Shown: piece by piece, positions 57,330 through 64,000 of the stretch
How positions within the stretch are numbered: position 1 is the stretch's first letter
Layout: each line of letters starts with the position of its first letter
Source: Gemmatimonadota bacterium
GTDB lineage: Bacteria; Gemmatimonadota; Gemmatimonadetes; Gemmatimonadales; Gemmatimonadaceae
Length of the DNA: 64,000 nt
NCBI GenBank assembly: GCA_016874035.1
Contig: VGVM01000001.1
Span: 1 to 64,000, forward strand
Direction: 5' to 3'
Position numbers and translations under genes: made by a program
Notes under the pieces: model-generated
Database searches by the model: none
What the model saw: the letters and a program-made list of their open reading frames with translations, nothing else
What the model was told of the DNA's origin: nothing

Positions 57330-58325
57330 ATGCGCCTGACAATCGTTGCTGTCGTGCTCGTCCCGAGCTTCCTCAACGCGCAGGCGCAGCCGGTGCCCGC
57401 GACGACGGCGATCCCCGGATGGCAGTGGACGATGGACAGCGTCCGCAAGACAGTGAACGCCGTCCGCGCCGGCAAGTCGTTGCAGCCGAAGACCTGGCCG
57501 GATGGGAAGAAGGTGGCCGTGCTGCTTTCGTTCGATGCCGACAACGAGACCGTCACGCTGCGCTTCGGCGAGACGTCGGTGGGCGCGCTGTCCATGGGCG
57601 AGTTCGGCGCACGCGTCGGCCTCGGCCGCGTGCTCGATGTGCTCGACGAGCGGCGCATACCCGCCTCGTTCTTCGTGCCGTCGGTCAGTCTCGAGCTCCA
57701 CCCGGAAATGGCGACGGCGATCAAGAAGAGTGGGCGTCATGAGTTCGGCGTGCACGGCTGGATCCATGAGATGAACACGACGCTTCCGGATTCGATCGAG
57801 CGTCGGCTGCTCACCCGGGCGCTCGCCGACCTCACGCGGCTCACGGGCACGAAGCCGACCGGCTACCGGGCGCCGTCGTGGAACTTCAGCCCCAACACGT
57901 TGGCCATCATTCGCGATCTCGGTTTCCGGTACGAGAGTTCACTGATGGCGGACGATCGCCCGTACGAGCTGCTCCAGAACGGGCAGGCGACGGGGATCGT
58001 GGAGCTGCCGGTGCAGTGGATCCTCGACGACGCGCCGCTCGTCAACCCGCAGGGCGAGCGCTACAGCGCTCCGCGCGACGTCGCGCAGGTGTGGATGGAC
58101 GAGTTCGACAAGGCCTACGCCGAGGGCACGATGTTCGTGCTGACGATGCATCCGCACATCATCGGGCACCGTTCGCGGATCGTGGCGCTCGAGTTGCTGC
58201 TGGATCACATCCGCGTGAAAGCCGGCAATGACGTGTGGTACGCCACCCACGGCGCGGCGGCCGAGTACGTGCGGCGTGAGGCGCGCCTGGGCGAGCCGGT
58301 GCCGCGGGGTCGGCGGCAGCCGTAG
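57330..58325 (+). CDS. Polysaccharide deacetylase family protein, secreted
   Basis: VAVLLSFDADNETVTLRFGETS...HEFGVHGWIHEMNTTLP...GYRAPSWNFSPNTLAIIRDLGFRYESSLMADDRPY; signal peptide. Confidence 0.9.
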   Translation: MRLTIVAVVLVPSFLNAQAQPVPATTAIPGWQWTMDSVRKTVNAVRAGKSLQPKTWPDGKKVAVLLSFDADNETVTLRFGETSVGALSMGEFGARVGLGRVLDVLDERRIPASFFVPSVSLELHPEMATAIKKSGRHEFGVHGWIHEMNTTLPDSIERRLLTRALADLTRLTGTKPTGYRAPSWNFSPNTLAIIRDLGFRYESSLMADDRPYELLQNGQATGIVELPVQWILDDAPLVNPQGERYSAPRDVAQVWMDEFDKAYAEGTMFVLTMHPHIIGHRSRIVALELLLDHIRVKAGNDVWYATHGAAAEYVRREARLGEPVPRGRRQP

Positions 58326-58370
58326 CGGTTCGGATTGCGCGGGGTCAGCGGCTGCCGCGCCGCCGCGTGA

Positions 58371-59486
58371 TCAGCCGACGGTCTTGGCCACCCATTCGCC
58401 GACGTAGTACCCGACGATGGCCACGCCGAGCCCCACGGCGAACATGTCAATGCCGGAACGGAGCACGCCGCGGCCGGTGAACACGCTGCGCGCGGCGCCG
58501 ACCAGGAAGTGGCTCGCCATCGAAAGGCCGAACGACCACACGACCGCGGCCGTGCCCTCCGTCATCAGGAACGGCGCGACGGGAATCAGGGCGCCGATCG
58601 CCGTCGCCAGGCCGGTCACCCAGCCCTCGCGGAACGGCGACTGCTCGTGGCCACCGATCTTCAGTTCCTTCTGCACCTTCTCGGCCAGCATGCGCTCCGG
58701 GTCGCGCGCGACGTCGTCCGCGCGCGCACGGGCCATCGCGGGGTCCATCCCCTGCGCCTCGTAGATCAGCGCGAGTTCGTCGCGTTCGATCTCCGGCATG
58801 AGCGCGATCTCCTCGCGCTCCATCGCGATCTCGTTGGCATACACCTCCTGCTCGCTCTTCGCGGCGAGGTAGCCCGATGACCCCATGGACAGCGCGTCGG
58901 CGATCAGGCCCGCCACGCCGGCGACGATGATCAGGTGATGCTGCTCGGTGGCCGTTGCGCCGAGCACGCCGGCCACGAGCCCGAAGTTCGCCGTGAGGCC
59001 GTCGTTGAATCCATAGACGACGTTGCGCAGGAAGCCGCCGGATTCCGCCTGGTGCCAGGGTTCGCCCTCGCGCCCGGTCAGTCCGGCGATCTCGTGCGCG
59101 TGTTCCTTCGATTCACGCGCGAGCAGGAGCGATTCCTGCGAACCGGCGGCGCCCTTCGGCGTCTCGCGGTGCATGTCGAGGTAGCCCTTCACTTCGCGCC
59201 CCTCCTCCGCGAGGAGCATCGGGAGCAGGAAGTTCGGCCCGAACCGCCGTCCCAGGAACGCGAGCAGCCGCGTGCGGCCTGTTGGCGAGTGCCGCGGAAC
59301 GGTGCCGCCGTTGGCGCGGATCAGTTCCGCCCAGATCACCGTATGGCGGTCTTCGACATCGGCGAGCCGCACGAACACGTCACGGCGCTTCGCGTCCGGT
59401 TCCAGCGTCGCGAGAATGCGGTAGAGGTACGAGGCGTCGGCTTCGTCCTGCCAGTGGTGCCGGAAAGTGTCGAGGGGCGATTTCAC
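58371..59486 (-). CDS. Ferritin-like / VIT1-CCC1 fusion membrane protein (MbfA-type iron/manganese exporter)
   Basis: N-term ferritin-like helices (DEADASYLYRILATLE..DVEDRHTVIWAELI); C-term FLRNVVYGFNDGLTANFGLVAGVLGA..GLIADALSMGSSGYLAAKSEQEVY. Confidence 0.9.
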   Translation of the reverse strand: MKSPLDTFRHHWQDEADASYLYRILATLEPDAKRRDVFVRLADVEDRHTVIWAELIRANGGTVPRHSPTGRTRLLAFLGRRFGPNFLLPMLLAEEGREVKGYLDMHRETPKGAAGSQESLLLARESKEHAHEIAGLTGREGEPWHQAESGGFLRNVVYGFNDGLTANFGLVAGVLGATATEQHHLIIVAGVAGLIADALSMGSSGYLAAKSEQEVYANEIAMEREEIALMPEIERDELALIYEAQGMDPAMARARADDVARDPERMLAEKVQKELKIGGHEQSPFREGWVTGLATAIGALIPVAPFLMTEGTAAVVWSFGLSMASHFLVGAARSVFTGRGVLRSGIDMFAVGLGVAIVGYYVGEWVAKTVG

Positions 59487-59621
59487 GCCGGAAATCTAGC
59501 GGTTTCGGCTGTCCGAACCGTTTCCGCTCGACACAGGCACCGGGGTGGCTGGGGTCGCGGGAAACCCTCGCGGGGCGTGCCGTGACTCACCTAGCGAACC
59601 CGCCAGATGAGGCGAAACCCC

Positions 59622-60728
59622 ATGCGAACTCGAATTGCCCTTTCCGCCGCCGCCGCGGTGCTCGCGGCCGCAACGCTTGATGCCCAGACCATCACGATTC
59701 CGCGTTCAGGCGGCACGTATTCCGTTGTCACCGGCGGAGACCCCGACCGCGCCATGCTCGGCATCTCGACGTCATCGAGCGGTCGGCGCGACACGCTCGG
59801 CTTGCTGGTCAGCTCGGTGACCGCGGGTGGTCCGGCGGAGAAGGCGGGCATCGAAGAGGGCAACCGCCTGGTGTCGATCAACGGCGTCAACCTCAAGCTT
59901 GCGCGCGACGACGCGGACGACGAGGCCATGCAGGGCGTCAACCAGAACCGGCTGACGCGAGAGATGCGGAAGGTGAAGGCCGGCGACGAAGTCACGCTCG
60001 AGGTGTGGTACAACGGGCGTTCGCGGCAAGTGAAGGTGAAGACCGTCGCCGCGTCGGACCTCGAACCGGCTCGGCGGGCGACGGTCACGGCCCGCGCCGA
60101 TGACCGTCCGGCGCTCGGGCTCTCGCTTTCGGCGACCGGAAGCCGTCGCGACACCGTTGGCGTGTTCGTTCAGTCGGTGAGCGAGGGTGGCCCGGCCGAC
60201 AAGGCCGGGATCATGGAAGGCGACCGCATCGCGAGCGTGAACGGCGTGGACCTGCGCGTGCCGCGCGAAGACGCCGGCGACATGGGCGTGTCGTCGTCGC
60301 GGATCGATCGCCTCCAGCGCGAGGTGCGCAAGATGAAGGTCGGCGATGCGGCCGAGCTGGTCGTGGTATCGAGCGGCCGTTCACGTACCGTGCGAGTCAC
60401 GACCGTGAAGGCCGCTGAGCTGCCGGCGGGGGACGGGTACGCGTTCGGATTCGGGAACGGGATGCTCCGGTTCAACGGTCCGGCGGGCGCGACCGTGATT
60501 CGCCCGGACATGCGCGCCATGCCGCGCATCAGCGAGGAGCTTGAGCGCGAATTGCCCCGCATCCGAGAGGAAATCGAGCGCGAAATGCCCCGCATCCGCG
60601 AGGAACTCGAACGGGAGCTTCCGCGCATCCGCCGGGAACTCAAGATCGAGCTGCCGCCTGCGCTGGAGGAACTGCGGATGAAGCGGGCGCCCGGCGTCAC
60701 GGTCCGGACAGTGAGAACGATCCTCTGA
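59622..60728 (+). CDS. Tandem PDZ-domain exported protein with C-terminal 11-residue helical repeats
   Basis: Two PDZ blocks (VSSVTAGGPAEKAGIEEGNRLVSINGVNL; VQSVSEGGPADKAGIMEGDRIASVNGVDL); C-term PRISEELERELPRIREEIEREMPRIREELERELPRIRRELKIEL. Confidence 0.85.
   Translation: MRTRIALSAAAAVLAAATLDAQTITIPRSGGTYSVVTGGDPDRAMLGISTSSSGRRDTLGLLVSSVTAGGPAEKAGIEEGNRLVSINGVNLKLARDDADDEAMQGVNQNRLTREMRKVKAGDEVTLEVWYNGRSRQVKVKTVAASDLEPARRATVTARADDRPALGLSLSATGSRRDTVGVFVQSVSEGGPADKAGIMEGDRIASVNGVDLRVPREDAGDMGVSSSRIDRLQREVRKMKVGDAAELVVVSSGRSRTVRVTTVKAAELPAGDGYAFGFGNGMLRFNGPAGATVIRPDMRAMPRISEELERELPRIREEIEREMPRIREELERELPRIRRELKIELPPALEELRMKRAPGVTVRTVRTIL
60522..60686 (+). repeat. 33-bp coding tandem repeat (four units plus one degenerate)
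   Basis: CCGCGCATCAGCGAGGAGCTTGAGCGCGAATTG / CCCCGCATCCGAGAGGAAATCGAGCGCGAAATG / CCCCGCATCCGCGAGGAACTCGAACGGGAGCTT / CCGCGCATCCGCCGGGAACTCAAGATCGAGCTG / degenerate. Confidence 0.9.
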
Positions 60729-60744
60729 CCGGCCGGAGTCGGCG

Positions 60745-62823
60745 CTAGAACTCGATCTGGGTGCCCAGCTCAACCACGCGGTTCGGCGGCAGCTGGAAGA
60801 ATGCGGCCGCGCTGCGGGCGTTTCGCGCCATGAGTGCGAAGAGCCGCTTGCGCCAGATGTTCATCGTGACGCTTCCCGACTTCCACTTCTTGGCCGTGGG
60901 GATGAGTTCCTCGCGGCCGAGGTAGTAGCTGGTGTCGAGTGGCTTGGTCTTGATCCCGCGGGATCGCAACACGCCGAGAATCTCCTTGACGTCCGGCGAT
61001 TCCATGAATCCGTAGCGGGCCACCACGCGAACGAAGCCCTGGTCATGGCGCTCCAGCGACGCGATCCGCTCGCCGTCGGCCATGTAGGGGACCTCGCCGG
61101 TCTGGATCGAAAGCAGGATCACCTGCTCGTGCAGCACCTTGTTGTGCTTGAGGTGGTGCAGGAGGACGACGGGAGTACCGGCCGCTTCGGACGTCATGAA
61201 CACCGCGGTCCCGCGCACCCGAGGCGTGCTCTTGTCGCGGTTGAAGCTCTCGAGGAATGCGGTCAGCGGCATGCCGATCTCACGCAGGCGCGCGCGCAGG
61301 ATGTCGCGCCCGCGCTTCCACGTGGTCATCATCCCGTAGATCGCGATCGCGATCACCAGCGGCACCCAGCCGCCGTGGGCGACCTTGAGCAGGTTTGCCC
61401 CAAAGAAGGCGACGTCCACGGTGAGGAAGAGGACGGCCAACGCGAACACCCGCCACCGAGGCCAGTCCCAGCGGGCCGCCGCGATCACGACAAACAGGAT
61501 CGTCGTGCAAGTGAACGTCCCGGTGACCGCAATGCCGTATGCCGCGCCCAACGAACTCGAGCTCCGGAATCCGAGGACGACGAGGATGCACCCCACGGCG
61601 AGCGCCCAGTTCACCTCGGGGATGTAGACCTGGCCGAACTCGCGGGCGGACGTGTGTACGATCGTCACCCGCGGACTGTAACCCAGTTGGACGCACTGCT
61701 GCGTGACCGAGAATGCACCTGAGATCATGGCCTGCGATGCGATGACGGCCGCGGCCGTGGCCAACACCAGCAGCGCCGGGCGAAACGCCTCGGGCGCGAG
61801 CAGGTAGAACGGGTTGGTCACGGTGGACGGATCCCGCAGCACGAGCGCGCCCTGGCCGAAGTAGTTCAGCAGCAGGCACGGAAACACGAGGTAGAACCAG
61901 GCCAGTCGGATCGGGCGCTTGCCGAAATGCCCCATGTCGGCCACGAGCGCCTCGGCGCCGGTGACCGCCAGGACGACGCTGCCCATGAGTCCAAACGCGC
62001 GGAGGCCCTGTTCCTCGATCAGGCGAACGCCGTGCAGCGGGTTCAGCGCGGCCAGCACCTGGGGCGAGACCAGCATCTCACGCACGCCCAGCGCGGCAAG
62101 CGTGCCGAACCACAACAGCATCACGGGCCCGAACAACGCACCCACCCGAGCGGTGCCGTGCCGTTGAAAGAAGAAGAGCCCGGCAATGATCACCACGGTC
62201 AGCGGCACGATCGCCGCATGCAGCGCCGGCGTCACGACCGCCAGGCCCTCGACCGCGCTCAGCACCGACATCGCCGGCGTGATCGTCCCGTCTCCGTACA
62301 GCAGCGCCGCGCCGATCAACGCCACGCTGATCAACACCGCTCGACGATACGGGTGCGTCGTATCGCGACTCGTGATGAGCGCGAGGAGCGCGAGGATGCC
62401 GCCTTCGCCGCGGTTGTCGGCGCGCATGACGAACATGATGTACTTGATCGTGACGACGATCATCAACGACCAGACGATGAGCGAGAGCACGCCGAACACG
62501 TGGTCCGGGGAGGCCGTCAGCGCATGCTCGGGACGGAAGCTCTCGCGGAACGCATACAGCGGACTGGTTCCGATATCGCCGTATACGATGCCAAGTGCCG
62601 TGAGCATGAGCAGGCCCAGGCGACGGCCCGTCGGATTCGGGTCCACGTGCGGGCGCGGGGCCGGCACCGGAAACGCCGCGGTCGTGCCGCCCACGGGTGT
62701 GGGCGTGCCGCCGCCAGGCACGGCGGGGGCCGCGCTGCTCGCTCGGGCGTGGTTCGCGCCGGCTGGGTCTGTCTGATCCGGCGTCGGGGACGCCGGTGCG
62801 GGGTTGCCTTCGTCGGTGGCCAT
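60745..62823 (-). CDS. kup: Kup family low-affinity potassium transporter
   Basis: LTALGIVYGDIGTSPLYAFRESF; GEGGILALLALITSRD; ALLYGDGTITPAMSVLSAVEGL. Confidence 0.96.
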   Translation of the reverse strand: MATDEGNPAPASPTPDQTDPAGANHARASSAAPAVPGGGTPTPVGGTTAAFPVPAPRPHVDPNPTGRRLGLLMLTALGIVYGDIGTSPLYAFRESFRPEHALTASPDHVFGVLSLIVWSLMIVVTIKYIMFVMRADNRGEGGILALLALITSRDTTHPYRRAVLISVALIGAALLYGDGTITPAMSVLSAVEGLAVVTPALHAAIVPLTVVIIAGLFFFQRHGTARVGALFGPVMLLWFGTLAALGVREMLVSPQVLAALNPLHGVRLIEEQGLRAFGLMGSVVLAVTGAEALVADMGHFGKRPIRLAWFYLVFPCLLLNYFGQGALVLRDPSTVTNPFYLLAPEAFRPALLVLATAAAVIASQAMISGAFSVTQQCVQLGYSPRVTIVHTSAREFGQVYIPEVNWALAVGCILVVLGFRSSSSLGAAYGIAVTGTFTCTTILFVVIAAARWDWPRWRVFALAVLFLTVDVAFFGANLLKVAHGGWVPLVIAIAIYGMMTTWKRGRDILRARLREIGMPLTAFLESFNRDKSTPRVRGTAVFMTSEAAGTPVVLLHHLKHNKVLHEQVILLSIQTGEVPYMADGERIASLERHDQGFVRVVARYGFMESPDVKEILGVLRSRGIKTKPLDTSYYLGREELIPTAKKWKSGSVTMNIWRKRLFALMARNARSAAAFFQLPPNRVVELGTQIEF

Positions 62824-62829
62824 CGGGCC

Positions 62830-62867
62830 GAAAACACAAAACGGGTCGCGGACAGTCCGCGACCCGT
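62830..62867 (-). terminator. Rho-independent terminator downstream of padR-like gene
   Basis: Minus strand ACGGGTCGCGGA-ctg-TCCGCGACCCGT (12-bp stem) followed by TTTGTGTTTT. Confidence 0.88.
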
Positions 62868-62921
62868 CAGGGAATCTATGGGAGCACCGCCGCCGGTAAA
62901 GCGACTGGCCGCAGGCGCGCG

Positions 62922-63512
62922 CTAGGCCGGTCGCCTCAACGCCTCAATCTCGCCGGCCGCCCTCCGCAGGATTTCGACAACCTTCGCAATTGTTTCGGGC
63001 GCCGCCGGCTGCCGCATCGTGGCCTTCCAGTAAGCGCGGCCCAGGTCGCCCATCGCTTCGTGGGCCGGGCGCACGCCATCGCCGAAGATCGATGCGCCCA
63101 GGTCCGCCAGCCGGCCCAGGATGTCGTCAACAGTCACTTGATGCTCACTCAGGTAGGCGCGTCCGGCGTCGGTGATCGCGTACACCTTCCGACCGCCTTC
63201 GTCGGCCGACGTCGCGTAGCCCATTTCCTCGAGCATGGTGAGCGTCGGATACACCGTCCCGGGGCTTGGCGCGTACTGGCCGCCGGAGCGCTCCTCCAGG
63301 TCCTTGATGATCTCGTACCCGTGCCGCGGTTTCTCCGCGAGCAGGCGTAGGATTACGAGGCGCAGGTCTCCCTGGTCGAATGTCCGACCGCCGCGCCGGT
63401 GGCCGCGACCTCGCGCGGCGCCAAAGAACGGACCGAACTCGCTCTCCCACTTCCAGCCCCACGACCTGCCAGCACCCGCCTGCCAGCCGTCGCCGCATCC
63501 GCGACCCCACAT
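62922..63512 (-). CDS. PadR family transcriptional regulator
   Basis: DLRLVILRLLAEKPRHGYEIIKDLEERSGGQYAPSPGTVYPTLTMLEEMGYATSADEGGRKVYAITDAGRAYL. Confidence 0.95.
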   Translation of the reverse strand: MWGRGCGDGWQAGAGRSWGWKWESEFGPFFGAARGRGHRRGGRTFDQGDLRLVILRLLAEKPRHGYEIIKDLEERSGGQYAPSPGTVYPTLTMLEEMGYATSADEGGRKVYAITDAGRAYLSEHQVTVDDILGRLADLGASIFGDGVRPAHEAMGDLGRAYWKATMRQPAAPETIAKVVEILRRAAGEIEALRRPA

Positions 63513-63530
63513 CGTACACCCCCATAAAAA

Positions 63531-63563
63531 GACATATCTAAGATATATCGGTAAGATATATCG
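63531..63563 (-). promoter_or_regulatory. Candidate PadR autoregulatory operator array
   Basis: GACATATCTAAGATATATCGGTAAGATATATCG just upstream of the padR-like start; repeated dyads GATATATC and ATATCTAAGATAT in an otherwise GC-rich region. Confidence 0.6.
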
Positions 63564-63834
63564 TCAAGCGGCAAGGTGTCCGTCTTGCCAGGACCGGCGA
63601 GATCCAAACGACAATATTTTTCTTGTCGAGCTTCGGCGCCCTTGGCGATGCCGAATGGTCGTTTTTCGAACGGGGTCTCACCGGCGAAGCGCAAACCGAT
63701 GGACGCCCACCGAGTGTCCGAGTACGCACGACTCGCCCCCGACTTCGTTCGTGTCAGCACTGTGCGCTGGCGCGGACGCCCTGAGTAATTAATAATTGGC
63801 ATATCGGGGTCGAACCCCGGCTGCGATCAAGAGC

Positions 63835-64000
63835 ATGTTCGACGTCCTCCTCGAATCCAAGCACGTGCGACCGCCTCGCTCAATCGGGGCGACGATGGCG
63901 AGCGCCATCTTGCACGGCGGGCTCGTGCTCGGCTTGATCGGCAGCGGTACAGCCATCATCGCGCCGGATGTGGTCACCCCGATGTGGGAGCAGATCGCAC
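63835..64000 (+). CDS. N-terminal fragment, probable TonB-like energy transducer (partial at window edge)
   Basis: MFDVLLESKHVRPPRSIGATMASAILHGGLVLGLIGSGTAIIAPDVV...: short cytosolic segment then one TM helix, TonB-like layout. Confidence 0.45.
   Translation, partial: MFDVLLESKHVRPPRSIGATMASAILHGGLVLGLIGSGTAIIAPDVVTPMWEQIA

Noticed and set aside
58371-59486. Ferritin-VIT1 fusion as a novel architecture
   Set aside because: This matches the already described MbfA-type membrane-bound ferritin family.
63805-63821. T-arm-like CGGGGTCGAACCCCG, suggesting a tRNA fragment
   Set aside because: No matching acceptor, D or anticodon arms nearby; it is just a short palindrome upstream of the TonB-like gene.

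Overview
Gene-dense, GC-rich bacterial chromosome segment of about 50 protein genes. It is probably from Gemmatimonadota; that is inferred from overall gene content, not proven. No rRNA, convincing tRNA, CRISPR array, transposase or phage genes were seen. Recognisable core genes: rnhA, lpdA, odhB (E2), gyrA, ilvA, dacB (PBP4), an aa3-type cytochrome oxidase operon (ctaC-ctaD-ctaE-subunit IV), aspA, leuS and kup. The rest is a mix of signalling proteins (ECF sigma, GGDEF, two Ser/Thr kinases, MCP, PadR) and secreted or lipoprotein genes. The most interesting items are: (1) a translationally coupled four-gene minus-strand operon (20515-25671) with two lipoproteins carrying cohesin-like domains, a TIG protein, and a BNR/sortilin-type beta-propeller ending in a canonical two-loop dockerin; (2) a palindromic intergenic repeat family (three copies, two of them filling a convergent gap) with AGCAGGGAAA...TTTCCCTGCT ends; (3) intergenic arrays built from degenerate 7-bp units at three sites; (4) a barrel-less carboxypeptidase-regulatory/TonB-plug/TonB-C fusion; (5) a cNMP-binding domain fused to aspartate ammonia-lyase; (6) an in-frame amber codon splitting a Ser/Thr kinase; (7) a deletion-type (or misassembled) junction joining the 3' remnants of an Omp85 gene and an RND pump gene. 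All calls come from reading the sequence and the supplied ORF track; no searches were run.
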